Shown here one piece after another: positions 1-8,475 of a stretch of 64,000 bases of DNA (positions are counted from its first letter, which is position 1; each line of letters starts with the position of its first letter). This DNA comes from Kitasatospora sp. A2-31 (GTDB lineage: Bacteria > Actinomycetota > Actinomycetes > Streptomycetales > Streptomycetaceae). The notes beneath the pieces are model-generated. The model did no database searches. It saw only the letters and a list, made by a program, of their open reading frames with translations, and was not told the origin of the DNA. The stretch covers positions 26,353-90,352 of the forward strand of contig NZ_JAKNTA010000016.1 in NCBI RefSeq assembly GCF_022288725.1, written 5' to 3'. The position numbers were made by a program, and so were the translations under genes.

Positions 1-1
1 C

Positions 2-466
2 GCCGTGGAACTGGACGTCTCCGCCTTCGTCTGCGCGAGCGGGCGGGTGCTCAGCGACGAGCACTTCGTGTTCTTCAACAACCCGCAGGATTCGGACGGC
101 GCCGTGCGCCTCCACCCGACCCGCTCGGTGCCCGGTGAGCCGGTCCGGGCCGCCGAGCTGACGCTGGATCCGGAGCGGCTGCCGGCTGCGGCGGACGAGG
201 TGGTGGTCGCGGTCTCGACCGAGGAGGAGGAGCCGCCCGCCCTGCCGCTCGGCTACGTGCACGGGCTGGCCCTCACCGGCTCGTACGGCCCGCACACCAC
301 CGGGCCGGAGCGCTGGGCGGCCGCGACGGGCGGCGTGCCGGAGACCGCGATGCTGGTCGGCTCCTTCCAACGGCGTGGCGGCGCCTGGACGTTCACGCCG
401 TCCGGGAAGGCGGTGGCGGGTGGGTTGGCCGGCCTCGCGGTGCAGTGGGGCGTCGCCCTCGAGTAG
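2..466 (+). CDS. TerD-family stress protein, 3' part
   Basis: C-terminal portion of a TerD/TerZ-type protein, a calcium-binding family linked to tellurite and general stress responses in actinomycetes. The visible text opens with the family signature (LDVSAFVCASGRVLSDEHFV, then FFNNP and DGAVR) and later VVVAVST. Full-length TerD proteins run about 190 residues and have an N-terminal segment before this motif, so the gene almost certainly starts upstream of the window. The in-frame GTG at position 5 is therefore probably an internal valine codon. A strong hairpin lies about 90 bases after the stop. The last third diverges from canonical TerD, so substrate and exact role are not inferred. Confidence 0.8.
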   Translation, partial: AVELDVSAFVCASGRVLSDEHFVFFNNPQDSDGAVRLHPTRSVPGEPVRAAELTLDPERLPAAADEVVVAVSTEEEEPPALPLGYVHGLALTGSYGPHTTGPERWAAATGGVPETAMLVGSFQRRGGAWTFTPSGKAVAGGLAGLAVQWGVALE

Positions 467-554
467 CCGGGAGGGCGGGGCCCGGAAGCCGCAGCGCGAC
501 CCGGCCGCGGCCGACGGCCTCCGGGGCGGTGTCATCCCAGAGGAGGAGAGAACT

Positions 555-581
555 CCCCGCCGTCCCGCCGGGACGGCGGGG
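555..581 (+). terminator. Intrinsic terminator of the TerD-family gene
   Basis: Perfect 12-bp stem (555-566 with 570-581) around a GCC loop, between the TerD-family stop and the ABC exporter start. There is no U-run, as is usual for actinomycete terminators. Confidence 0.6.
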
Positions 582-676
582 GGCCTCCGTACCGCGGGGC
601 GACACTTCCGACCTGCGCGGATTGGGAGGATTGAACGGAACCCGATCATCCGAATCCGTCCCCGCAGGAGTTTCCC

Positions 677-1447
677 GTGACGATGCCCGCAACCGCCGTC
701 CGTACCGGCCGGGCGGCCGCCCGCGCCACCGGCCTGAACAAGGTCTACGGGGAGGGGGAGACCCGCGTCGTCGCCCTCGACGACGTCACCGTGGCCTTCG
801 CCCAGGGCGAGTTCACCGCCATCATGGGCCCCTCCGGCTCCGGGAAGTCCACCCTCATGCACTGCATGGCCGGCCTCGACACCGTCTCCTCCGGCTCCTC
901 CACCATCGGCGACACCGAACTCGTCGGCCTCAAGGACAAGCAGCTCACCCAGCTGCGCCGCGACCACATCGGCTTCATCTTCCAGGCCTTCAACCTCCTC
1001 CCCACCCTCACCGCCCTGGAGAACATCACCCTCCCGATGGACATCGCCGGCCGCAAGGCCGACAAGGCCTGGCTCGACCGCGTCGTCGACACCGTCGGCC
1101 TCTCCGGCCGCCTCTCCCACCGCCCCAGCCAGCTCTCCGGCGGCCAGCAGCAGCGCGTCGCCTGCGCCCGCGCCCTCGCCGGCAAGCCCGACATCATCTT
1201 CGCCGACGAACCCACCGGCAACCTCGACTCCCGCTCCGGCGCCGAGATCCTCGCCTTCCTCCGCAACTCCGTCCGCGAACTCGGCCAGACCGTCGTCATG
1301 GTCACCCACGACCCCGTCGCCGCCGCCTACGCCGACCGCGTCGTCTTCCTCGCCGACGGCCGCATCGTCGACGAGCTCACCCACCCCACCGCCGACACCG
1401 TCCTGGACCGCATGCGCCGCTTCGACGCCAAGGGCCGGACGAGCTGA
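677..1447 (+). CDS. ABC transporter ATP-binding protein, LolD/MacB type
   Basis: 256-residue ATPase subunit of a MacB/FtsX-type exporter or mechanotransmission ABC system, working with the permease just downstream. Walker A GPSGSGKST is at residues 51-59, the signature LSGGQ at 153-157, Walker B with DEPT at 177-180 and the switch histidine at 211. The Q-loop region (FIFQAFNLLP) is typical of the LolD/MacB branch. The GTG start at 677 is chosen because AGGAG at 666-670 lies six bases upstream. The gap to the permease is 47 bases, so they are probably cotranscribed. The substrate cannot be read from sequence; lipoproteins, peptides or drugs are all known for the family. Confidence 0.93.
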   Translation: MTMPATAVRTGRAAARATGLNKVYGEGETRVVALDDVTVAFAQGEFTAIMGPSGSGKSTLMHCMAGLDTVSSGSSTIGDTELVGLKDKQLTQLRRDHIGFIFQAFNLLPTLTALENITLPMDIAGRKADKAWLDRVVDTVGLSGRLSHRPSQLSGGQQQRVACARALAGKPDIIFADEPTGNLDSRSGAEILAFLRNSVRELGQTVVMVTHDPVAAAYADRVVFLADGRIVDELTHPTADTVLDRMRRFDAKGRTS

Positions 1448-1494
1448 CGCTCCACCGGCACCAGCCCGCCCCTCCGCAGACCACAGGACACCCC

Positions 1495-4053
1495 ATGTAC
1501 CGCACCGCACTGCGCAACGTGCTCGCCCACAAGGGCCGACTCCTGATGACGGCCCTCGCCGTCCTCCTCGGCACCGCCTTCGTCGCCGGCACCATGGTCT
1601 TCTCCGACACCTTCGGCAAGGCCATGCGGGACAGCAACTCCAAGAGCTACTCGGACGTGTCGGTCCAGATCGTCGACCGCGCAGCGGGCACCGACGCGAC
1701 CGCCCGGGAGAAGAGCGAGAAGAGCCCCGCCACCCTGACCGACGCCACCGTCCAGCAGCTCGCCGCCCTGCCCGGGACGGCGAGCGCGCGCGGTGTGGTG
1801 AGCGGATTCACCGGCGTCGCCGACAAGAACGGCACCCTGATCGGCAAGGCCTGGGCCGCCAAGGGCGCCAACTACTCCCCCGGCGCGGACGGCCGGGACG
1901 CCCGCTACCCGATGGTCGAGGGCCAGGGCCCGAAGACGGCCAAGGAGATCGCGCTCGACCGCAGGACCGCCGAGAAGGGCGGCTACAAGGTCGGCGACAC
2001 CGTCCGGGTCGCCTCCAACGGCCCGGTCGTCGAGGCGAAGCTCACCGGTGTCTTCAGCACCGACGACCCGGTGGTGAACTCCGGCGGCACGCTCACCCTG
2101 TTCGACCGCGCCACCGCCCAGCAGCTGCTGCTGGAGCCCGGCCGCTACAGCAGCATCGTGCTCGGCGCCAAGCCCGGCACCACCGAGAGCGCCCTGCTCG
2201 CCCAGGCCGAGCAGAAGCTGCCGGACGGCGACCAGATCGACGCCGAGACCGGCCAGCAGCTCAAGGACGACGAGCAGAGGATGATCGAGTCCGGCACCGA
2301 GAGCATGCGGACCATGCTGCTCGCCTTCGCCGGGATCTCCCTCTTCGTCGGCATCTTCATCATCGCCAACACCTTCACCATGCTGGTCGCCCAGCGCACC
2401 AAGGAGCTCGCCCTGCTGCGGGCGATCGGCGCCAGCCGCAAGCAGGTCACCCTCTCGGTGCTGGCAGAGGCCCTGGTGATCGGCACCGTCTCCGCCGCGG
2501 CCGGGCTGGTGGCCGGCATCGGGATCGGCGCCGGTCTGCAGTCCCTGGTCGGCGCGCTGGACAGCGGCATGCCCAGCGGCTCACTGGTCGTCAAGCCGAT
2601 GACGGTGGCGGTCACCCTGGTGATCGGCGTCCTGGTCACGGTGCTCTCCGCCCTGCTGCCCGCGATGCGCGCCTCCCGGATCGCCCCGGTCGCCGCGATG
2701 AGCAGCGGCGACCAGCCCGGCACCCAGAAGAGCCTGGTGGTGCGCAACGCCATCGGCTCGGTGCTGGCCGCCGGCGGCGTCGCGCTGATCGCCTACGGCG
2801 CCTCCACCGGCAACAGCGACGGCCGGATGCCGGTCGCGCTCGGCGCGCTGCTGGCCCTGGTCGGCGTCTTCATCCTGCTGCCGCTGCTCTCCCGCCCGGT
2901 GATCGCCCTGGTCGGGCCGGTCCTCGGCGGGCTGTTCGGGACGCCCGGCAAGCTCGCCCGGCAGAACGCCGTCCGCAACCCCCGCCGCACCGCCGCCACC
3001 GCGGCCGCCCTCACCATCGGCCTGACCCTGGTCAGCGGTCTGACGGTGCTCGGCTCCTCGATCGGCGGCGCGATCGACAAGGCCGTCACCAGCACGATGA
3101 AGGCCGACTACGTGGTCGGGGCGGCCAACGGCATGGGCCTGTCGGAGAAGGTCCCGGCGGAGCTCGCGAAGGCACCGGGTGTGGCCGCCTCCTCGCCGCT
3201 CACCACGGTCTACTGGAAGCTCAACGGCAGCACCCGGTCGATCACCGGTCTGAACGCGGACGGCTTCGACAAGCTCGTCGCGATGAAGATGACCAGCGGC
3301 TCGGCCGCCGCGCTCGGCCAGGGCAGGATCCTGGTCGACGCGGACGTGGCCAAGAAGAACGGCCTCGACACCGGCTCGACCGTCACGCTCACCTACCCGG
3401 ACAAGTCCACCGGCCAGGTCACCGTCGGCGGTGTCTACGAGGCGGGCGGGATGCTCGGACCGGTCGTCCTGGCCAACTCCGAGATCGTCAAGCACGAGCC
3501 CGCGCCGTACATCAGCGACGTCCTGGTCAAGGGCACCGGCGGCGCGAGCGACACGCTGAAGCAGTCGCTGAAGAACGCCACCGGCGCCAACCCGGTGATC
3601 GAGGTCAAGTCGCTGCAGGACGTCCGGGACGAGTTCAGCCAGACCATCACCTTCGCGCTGAACATGATGTACGGCCTGCTGGCGATGTCCGTGATCGTCG
3701 CGATCCTCGGGGTGGTCAACACGCTGGCCATGTCGGTCTTCGAGCGCAAGCGCGAGATCGGGATGCTGCGGGCGATCGGCCTGGACCGCAGCGGCATCAA
3801 GCGGATGGTCCGCCTGGAGTCGGTGGTGATCTCGGTCTTCGGCGCCGGGATCGGTGTCCTGCTCGGCTGCTTCATGGCCTGGGCGATCAACGGCACGCTG
3901 AAGTCCAGCCTGCAGGGGCTGACCACGGTGCTCCCGTACGGGCAGCTGCTTCTCTTCCTGGCGCTGGCCGGCGTGGTCGGCCTGGTGGCCGCCTTCTGGC
4001 CCGCCCGCCGGGCCTCCAAGCTCGACATCCTGGCGAGCATCAAGACGGACTGA
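1495..4053 (+). CDS. ABC transporter permease, duplicated FtsX/MacB architecture
   Basis: 852-residue membrane permease. An N-terminal membrane segment (about residues 18-40) is followed by a large MacB-type extracytoplasmic domain, then a three-helix FtsX domain near 275-410. A second membrane helix pair, a second extracytoplasmic domain, and a C-terminal FtsX domain (about 720-845) complete it. This two-fold layout fits actinobacterial FtsX-type exporters. The ATG at 1495 has AGGAC ten bases upstream. It forms a two-gene operon with the ATPase at 677-1447 and ends at a GC hairpin (4069-4088). I see no accessory membrane-fusion protein or two-component pair nearby, so the cargo is unknown. 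Confidence 0.92.
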   Translation: MYRTALRNVLAHKGRLLMTALAVLLGTAFVAGTMVFSDTFGKAMRDSNSKSYSDVSVQIVDRAAGTDATAREKSEKSPATLTDATVQQLAALPGTASARGVVSGFTGVADKNGTLIGKAWAAKGANYSPGADGRDARYPMVEGQGPKTAKEIALDRRTAEKGGYKVGDTVRVASNGPVVEAKLTGVFSTDDPVVNSGGTLTLFDRATAQQLLLEPGRYSSIVLGAKPGTTESALLAQAEQKLPDGDQIDAETGQQLKDDEQRMIESGTESMRTMLLAFAGISLFVGIFIIANTFTMLVAQRTKELALLRAIGASRKQVTLSVLAEALVIGTVSAAAGLVAGIGIGAGLQSLVGALDSGMPSGSLVVKPMTVAVTLVIGVLVTVLSALLPAMRASRIAPVAAMSSGDQPGTQKSLVVRNAIGSVLAAGGVALIAYGASTGNSDGRMPVALGALLALVGVFILLPLLSRPVIALVGPVLGGLFGTPGKLARQNAVRNPRRTAATAAALTIGLTLVSGLTVLGSSIGGAIDKAVTSTMKADYVVGAANGMGLSEKVPAELAKAPGVAASSPLTTVYWKLNGSTRSITGLNADGFDKLVAMKMTSGSAAALGQGRILVDADVAKKNGLDTGSTVTLTYPDKSTGQVTVGGVYEAGGMLGPVVLANSEIVKHEPAPYISDVLVKGTGGASDTLKQSLKNATGANPVIEVKSLQDVRDEFSQTITFALNMMYGLLAMSVIVAILGVVNTLAMSVFERKREIGMLRAIGLDRSGIKRMVRLESVVISVFGAGIGVLLGCFMAWAINGTLKSSLQGLTTVLPYGQLLLFLALAGVVGLVAAFWPARRASKLDILASIKTD

Positions 4054-4068
4054 CACGAGGTCGTCGAG

Positions 4069-4088
4069 GGCCCCGGGCGACCGGGGCC
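4069..4088 (+). terminator. Intrinsic terminator after the ABC permease
   Basis: Perfect 8-bp stem GGCCCCGG/CCGGGGCC with a GCGA tetraloop, followed by TT, 16 bases after the permease stop codon. Confidence 0.65.
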
Positions 4089-4093
4089 TTCGC

Positions 4094-4149
4094 GTGCCCG
4101 GGTGTCCGGGTGCCCGGGTGCCCGGGTGCCCAGGCGTCCGGGTGCCCGG
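4094..4149. repeat. Seven tandem copies of an 8-bp unit
   Basis: Unit GTGCCCGG, seven copies head to tail: copies 1, 3, 4 and 7 are identical, and copies 2, 5 and 6 carry one or two changes. It sits in the convergent gap between the ABC permease and ndh, just past the permease terminator, and looks like a replication-slippage microsatellite. No function is evident. Confidence 0.9.
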
Positions 4150-4244
4150 GAATCAGCGCGTCCGAGTGCGATGGGACGTCGGGGCCGGGCGCGGAGGGAC
4201 CGGCCCTCGCGCACCCGGCCCCGGACGCGGTGGTGCGAACGACG

Positions 4245-4278
4245 GAATGCCCCAGCCGGAGCTCCGGCTGGGGCATTC
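4245..4278. terminator. 34-bp perfect palindrome, probable bidirectional terminator
   Basis: Uninterrupted perfect inverted repeat of 34 bp (arms 4245-4261 and 4262-4278, meeting at GAGCTC) in the gap between convergent genes. As RNA from either strand it folds into one long hairpin. Confidence 0.6.
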
Positions 4279-4374
4279 TCGTGCTGATGTACTCCGCCCG
4301 GTCGCACGGCCGGCTGAGCACCACGGAGGTCGTGGTCCGGCGACACTGCCGGGCGGAGGGCCTCCGACTCATAC

Positions 4375-4394
4375 CCCGGTGCTCCCACACCGGG
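4375..4394 (-). terminator. Possible terminator of ndh
   Basis: Seven-bp stem CCCGGTG/CACCGGG with a six-base loop, 12 bases past the ndh stop. Short, so moderate support. Confidence 0.4.
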
Positions 4395-4405
4395 ATCACA
4401 GTCGC

Positions 4406-5779
4406 TTACTTGCTGCTGGCGAGTTCCTTGTCGGCGGCCGGCTTGGCGGCCTCGACGGGCTTGGGCGCGGGGCCCGCGGCCTCCTGGAACGCCTCGAACG
4501 GCTTCTCCATCTGCGCCAGACCCACGGTCTCGCGCTTCAGGAAGATCGCCAGCGTCCAGTCGGTGAAGACGCGGATCTTGCGGTTCACGGTCGGGACCAT
4601 GGCGCCGTGGTAGGCGCGGTGGAACCACCAGGCCAGGCGGCCCTTGAGCTTCACCTTGCCGAAGAGGATCGCGACGCCCTTGTGCAGACCGAGACCGGCG
4701 ACCGCACCCAGGTTCTTGTGCTTGTACTCCTTCTGCGGGAAGCCCCGCATGCCGGAGATCACGTTGTCGCCGAGGACGACGGCCTGACGGCAGGCGTGCT
4801 GCGCGTTCGGCGGGCACCAGGCGCCCTCGCCGGAAGCGAGGTCCGGCACCTGGGCGTTGTCACCGGCGGACCAGACGTAGTCGAAGCCCTGGACCTGCAG
4901 GGTCGCGGCGGTGTCGACGTGGCCGCGCGGGCCGAGCGGCAGGCCGAAGTTGGCCAGCACCGGGTTCGGCTTCACGCCGGCCGTCCACACGATGGTGGAG
5001 GCGTCGACCTCGACGCCGTTCTTCAGCACGACGTGCTGGTCGACGCAGGACTCCATCGAGGTCTCGATGAAGACCTCGATGTTGCGCTCCTCGAGCTTCT
5101 CCTTGGTCCACAGACCGAGGTCCGGGCCCACCTCGGGGAGGATGCGGTTGGCCGCCTCCACCATGATGAAGCGCATGTCGTCGCGGCTGACGGTCTTGTA
5201 GATCTTGGCGGCGTCGCGCGCCATGTCCTCGATCTCGGCGATCGTCTCGACGCCGGCGAAGCCACCGCCGACGACGACGAAGGTCAGGGCCTTGCGGCGG
5301 ACCGCCTCGTCCGTGGTGGACTCGGCCTTGTCCAGCTGGGCCATGACGTGGTTGCGGAGGCTGATGGCCTCCTCGACCGTCTTCATGCCGATGCCGTGCT
5401 CCGCCAGACCCGGGATCGGGAAGGTGCGGGAGACCGAGCCCGTCGCGACGACCAGGTAGTCGAAGGGCAGCTCGTACGAGTCGCCGGCCGCGGGCTGGAT
5501 GGTGGCGACCTTGCGGGCGTGGTCCACACCGGTGACCGCACCGGTGAGCACCTCCGCCTTCTTCAGGGCGCTGCGCAGCGGCGCGACGAGGTTGCGAGGC
5601 GCGACGTTGCCGCCGGCCGCCTCGGGAAGGAAGGGCAGGTACGTCATGTACGACCGCGGGTCCACGACCGTGACGGTCGCTTCGCCGTAACGCATCTTCT
5701 TGAGGATGCGCATCGCGGCATACAGGCCGACGTAACCACCGCCGACAATGAGGATGCGAGGACGCTCCGTGGTGCTCAT
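4406..5779 (-). CDS. ndh: Type II NADH dehydrogenase (NDH-2), FAD-dependent
   Basis: 457-residue membrane-associated flavoprotein that oxidises NADH and reduces menaquinone without pumping protons. The FAD dinucleotide motif VGGGYVGLYAA starts the protein (GGGYVG at 13-18). The second, NADH-binding motif VVVGGGFAGVET is at 168-179, and the FAD-contacting WTAGVKPNP and SAGDNAQ segments follow in order. The last 60 residues, rich in aromatic and basic positions (AWWFHRAYHGA), fit the amphipathic membrane anchor of NDH-2. The ATG at 5779 is chosen because family homology starts there. An imperfect inverted repeat resembling a Rex redox operator lies 36 bases upstream (5815-5830). Other pyridine-nucleotide oxidoreductases are less likely given the C-terminal region. 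Confidence 0.9.
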   Translation of the reverse strand: MSTTERPRILIVGGGYVGLYAAMRILKKMRYGEATVTVVDPRSYMTYLPFLPEAAGGNVAPRNLVAPLRSALKKAEVLTGAVTGVDHARKVATIQPAAGDSYELPFDYLVVATGSVSRTFPIPGLAEHGIGMKTVEEAISLRNHVMAQLDKAESTTDEAVRRKALTFVVVGGGFAGVETIAEIEDMARDAAKIYKTVSRDDMRFIMVEAANRILPEVGPDLGLWTKEKLEERNIEVFIETSMESCVDQHVVLKNGVEVDASTIVWTAGVKPNPVLANFGLPLGPRGHVDTAATLQVQGFDYVWSAGDNAQVPDLASGEGAWCPPNAQHACRQAVVLGDNVISGMRGFPQKEYKHKNLGAVAGLGLHKGVAILFGKVKLKGRLAWWFHRAYHGAMVPTVNRKIRVFTDWTLAIFLKRETVGLAQMEKPFEAFQEAAGPAPKPVEAAKPAADKELASSK

Positions 5780-5814
5780 ATCCGAAAGTATCCAGCACGC
5801 CCCGGAGCACTCTT

Positions 5815-5830
5815 CGTGAGCCCGCTCACA
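5815..5830. promoter_or_regulatory. Rex-operator-like inverted repeat upstream of ndh
   Basis: On the minus strand the 16-mer TGTGAGCGGGCTCACG matches the Streptomyces Rex consensus as I recall it (TGTGAACGCGTTCACA) at 12 of 16 positions and keeps the TGTGA/TCAC half sites. Rex represses respiratory genes when NADH/NAD is low. Assignment is by motif only. Confidence 0.4.
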
Positions 5831-6151
5831 AGGTTCTGGACACCCCGTGCTACACTCCGCGCCCCCGTTTTCGGCCCGGCGGGCCGGCTCACGGCCGACT
5901 CGACCCCCCTGCGAGCGCCTGCGCCGCAAGGGGCCCGCTGAGCAGCAACGATCCAGGTGGGGCCTGGGTTCCCGCGCATGATTTCGAATGTCAAACCTTC
6001 GGCGGGGCCCAGCCTGCGATCCAGCGGGCGGCGGACGGGGCAGGCCTTCAGTCCCACATTTCGGACGATGCGGGCACCGGACCACGACGAATGGCGGGAT
6101 CGCCATGTGAAGAAATTCACGAACTTTGTCGCGCGGCCCCGCGCGCGCCGC

Positions 6152-6183
6152 GGCCCCGGAGCCCCCGAGAGGGGTCCGGGGCC
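6152..6183 (-). terminator. Hairpin downstream of ppx
   Basis: Nested stem: GGCCCCGGA (6152-6160) pairs with TCCGGGGCC (6175-6183), and inside it CCCC/GGGG close a GAGA tetraloop. It lies about 90 bases past the ppx stop. Confidence 0.5.
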
Positions 6184-6274
6184 GGTCGGGTAAGGCGTCC
6201 GGACGGCCTACGGGCCGTACCCGCGGCGGGCCCGGACCGAGTCCGGGGGAGCCCGGGCAGCGGCCGGGGAGGGC

Positions 6275-7216
6275 TCAGGAGGCGATGCTCCAGGCGATGC
6301 CGTCCAGGATGTCGTGCTCGCTGACGACCACCTCGGCGGCGCCGGTCCGCTCCATGATCTCCAGCAGCTCCAGCGCGCCGGCCGCGATCACGTCCACCCG
6401 GCCGGGGTGCATCGAGGGGATGGCCGCCCGCTGCTCGTGGGTGGCGGCCAGCAGCTCGTCGGCGACCCGGGCCACCTCCTCACGGCTGATCCGCGAGTGG
6501 TGGATCGCCGCCGAGTCGTACCCGGGCAGGTCCTGGACGATCGCGGAGACGGTGGTGACCGTCCCCGCCAGGCCGACCAGGGTCGCGGCGCCGGTCAGCG
6601 GGACGACCTCCTCGGCCTTGTCCAGCTCGGCCCGGACGTGCGCCCGCGCCTCGGCGATCTGCTCCGCCGAGGGCAGCTCGGCACCGCCGAAGTGCCGCTC
6701 GGTGAGCCGGACGCAGCCGATGTCCACCGAGCGGGCCGCCTGGACGTCCTCCGCACCCAGCACGAACTCGGTGGAGCCGCCGCCGAGGTCGAAGACCAGG
6801 TACGGCGCCGGGAACTGACCGCCGGTGAGCTCCTTGGTGGCGCCGACGAAGGAGAGGTGGGCCTCCTCCTCGCCGCTGACCACCTCGGGCGAGACGCCGA
6901 GGATGTCCCGCACGCCCTTGACGTACTCGTCGCTGTTCTCGGCGTCGCGGGAGGCGCTGGTGGCGACGAAGCGCAGCCGCTCCGGGCCGACGCCGAAGCC
7001 GCGGATGATCTCCGCGTACTCGCGGCAGGCCGCGAAGGTCCGGGCCAGCGCGTCGGGGTGGAGCCGACCGGTGCGGTCGACGCCCTGGCCCAGCCGGTTG
7101 ATGATCATCCGGCGGTCGAGGTCGGTGATCGCCCCGGTCTCCGGGTCGAGGTCCGCGACCAGCAGGCGGATCGAGTTGGTGCCGCAGTCGATCGCGGCCA
7201 CCCTGGTCGCCGTCAT
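6275..7216 (-). CDS. ppx: Exopolyphosphatase / pppGpp phosphohydrolase (Ppx/GppA family)
   Basis: 313-residue cytoplasmic ASKHA-fold phosphatase, expected to remove terminal phosphates from polyphosphate or convert pppGpp to ppGpp. Phosphate-1 motif AAIDCGTNSIRLLVAD is at about residues 7-22. The conserved ATSASRDAENSD segment and the phosphate-2 motif VFDLGGGSTEF follow, and GLAGTVTTV is further on. At 313 residues it is the short, two-domain form without the C-terminal helical extension of E. coli Ppx. Its ATG overlaps the stop of the DUF501 gene by four bases (ATGA at 7213-7216), so translation is probably coupled. It is the last gene of the eno-divIC-DUF501-ppx run. Ppx and GppA activity cannot be separated by sequence. 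Confidence 0.93.
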   Translation of the reverse strand: MTATRVAAIDCGTNSIRLLVADLDPETGAITDLDRRMIINRLGQGVDRTGRLHPDALARTFAACREYAEIIRGFGVGPERLRFVATSASRDAENSDEYVKGVRDILGVSPEVVSGEEEAHLSFVGATKELTGGQFPAPYLVFDLGGGSTEFVLGAEDVQAARSVDIGCVRLTERHFGGAELPSAEQIAEARAHVRAELDKAEEVVPLTGAATLVGLAGTVTTVSAIVQDLPGYDSAAIHHSRISREEVARVADELLAATHEQRAAIPSMHPGRVDVIAAGALELLEIMERTGAAEVVVSEHDILDGIAWSIAS

Positions 7217-7866
7217 TCGCCGTCCTCCCCGGTCTCCCCGGCCTCCTGCGCGGCACGCTTGGCGGCGCGCTCGGCGGTCTTCCGCTCCTTGGCGGCGATC
7301 ACCGCCGCGTGGTCCTCGTCCTTGGCGCGGTTGCGCAGCACCCGCTCGCCGGCGGCCTCGACCTCGGCCGCGGAGACGCACGGGCCCTTGGCCCACCAGT
7401 CCTCCAGCATGCCGAGCGCCTCGTCGCCGAGCGGGTTGACGCCCTCGCCGGCCGCCAGCGAGTGGCCGACCAGCACGTGCAGGCACTTCACCCGGTCCGG
7501 CATGCCGCCGGCGCTGGGGAAGCCCTCCAGCACCTCGATCGCGTCACGGCGGGCGATGTAGTCCTCGTGCGCCCTCTGGTAGGCCGCGGCCAGCTCCGGG
7601 TCCTCGGCGAGCCGGGCGGTCTGCTCCTTCATCACGCCGTCCGCCTCCAGGGTGCCGATCAGCGAGGCGGCCTTGGGGCAGGTCAGGTAGTAGAGGGTCG
7701 GGAACGGGGTGCCGTCCGCGAGCCGGGGGGCCGTCTCCACGACGTCCGGGTTGCCGCAGGGGCAGCGGTGCGCCACGCCGCGCAGACCGCGCGGGACCCG
7801 GCCGAGCTGGGCGGCGATGGCCGCGACGTCGGCGTCGGGGACGGAGGGGTTGTTCTCAGTGGTCAT
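7213..7866 (-). CDS. DUF501 domain protein
   Basis: 217-residue cytoplasmic protein of the actinobacterial DUF501 family, function unknown. The conserved block HRCPCGNPDVVETAPRL (about residues 30-48), with two cysteines, and GTPFPTLYYLTCPKA are diagnostic. The last 30 residues are Ala/Lys/Glu-rich and probably helical or disordered. It overlaps the divIC stop region by 11 bases upstream and ppx by 4 bases downstream, a conserved arrangement in actinomycetes that suggests a shared role with the division protein and Ppx. The cysteines could bind metal, but this is inference only. Confidence 0.88.
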   Translation of the reverse strand: MTTENNPSVPDADVAAIAAQLGRVPRGLRGVAHRCPCGNPDVVETAPRLADGTPFPTLYYLTCPKAASLIGTLEADGVMKEQTARLAEDPELAAAYQRAHEDYIARRDAIEVLEGFPSAGGMPDRVKCLHVLVGHSLAAGEGVNPLGDEALGMLEDWWAKGPCVSAAEVEAAGERVLRNRAKDEDHAAVIAAKERKTAERAAKRAAQEAGETGEDGE

Positions 7867-8344
7867 GGGGGGAGCTGGCTCCAGCGGGGGCAGTGGCGGG
7901 TGGAGAGGGCGGGGCGGCGTCGGCGGCGTCCACGGAGTCCCAGACGCTCGCGTACCAGGGTTTGGCGGCCTTCGCCGGGGCGGCGACCGCACCGTCGGAC
8001 GGCGCGGGCGGAGCCGAGGGTGACTCGGCGGCGCTCCGGCCGGCCGGGTCCACCGCAATGTACGGGGTCTCCCCCGGCATCGCGTAGTGCAGCCGGGCGC
8101 GGGCCTGCGCCCTGACGTACTCCGGGTCCTGCCAGCGCGTCTTCTCCCGGCGCAGCTGCTCGACCTGCTGCCGGGCGTGCTCGGCCTTCGCCCGCTGGGC
8201 GGAGATCTCGGAGCGCTGGGAGATGAACTGCCGGGTCGGGTAGGCCAGGATCGCGACGAGGGAGCAGAGCACCAGGACGAGGACGGTCGCCCGGCTCGTG
8301 AAGCGGGGCCGGGCCGCCAAGCCCGGGATCCTCCAGCCTGCCAT
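7856..8344 (-). CDS. divIC: Septum-formation initiator DivIC/FtsB-like membrane protein
   Basis: 162-residue bitopic division protein that would partner FtsL/FtsQ at the septum. It has a short basic cytoplasmic N-terminus, one membrane helix (about residues 18-36, TVLVLVLCSLVAILAYP), then a coiled coil with the FtsB/DivIC-type sequence ISAQRAKAEHARQQVEQLRR. Next comes the conserved WQDPEYVRAQARARLHYAMPGE that defines the family. The tail after residue 110 is Pro/Ala/Ser-rich and extracellular. The ATG at 8344 follows GGAGGGG eight bases upstream, which excludes the longer in-frame start. The location next to eno matches divIC in streptomycetes, where it is needed for sporulation septation rather than viability (family knowledge). 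Confidence 0.88.
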   Translation of the reverse strand: MAGWRIPGLAARPRFTSRATVLVLVLCSLVAILAYPTRQFISQRSEISAQRAKAEHARQQVEQLRREKTRWQDPEYVRAQARARLHYAMPGETPYIAVDPAGRSAAESPSAPPAPSDGAVAAPAKAAKPWYASVWDSVDAADAAPPSPPATAPAGASSPHDH

Positions 8345-8475
8345 TCTCCGGTGTCCCCTCCTGGTCGCGACGGTGGCGCCGCCCGGTCGCGACGGTGCCC
8401 CGCCGTCCACCCTACGGGGTGAACAGGCGGGGCACCGGCGGGAGCAGTGTGTGTCAGCCCTCGTACTTGCCGGGC

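Larger units (their letters stand above)
4054..4405. other. Convergent intergenic gap, 352 bases
   Basis: Holds two or three hairpins and the 8-bp tandem repeat described separately. Reading both strands I see no ORF with a ribosome-binding site. Confidence 0.7.
5780..6274. other. Intergenic gap between ppx and ndh, 495 bases
   Basis: Contains the Rex-like repeat and the presumed ndh promoter on the right-hand side of ndh, and the ppx terminator hairpin near 6152-6183. The middle (about 5850-6140) is slightly less GC-biased. I find no ORF with a credible start and no recognisable RNA element there. Confidence 0.5.

Noticed and set aside
445..1494. Upstream part of the open frame that continues into the ABC permease
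   Set aside because: It is Arg/Pro/His-rich antisense-like text overlapping the ATPase gene; the permease begins at the ATG at 1495 where homology begins.
4094..4149. CRISPR-like array
   Set aside because: Units are 8 bp with no spacers; a simple tandem repeat.
4094..5941. Long plus-strand frame over ndh
   Set aside because: Composition is a mirror of the ndh codons and the start lies in the 8-bp repeats; ndh has full motifs on the other strand.
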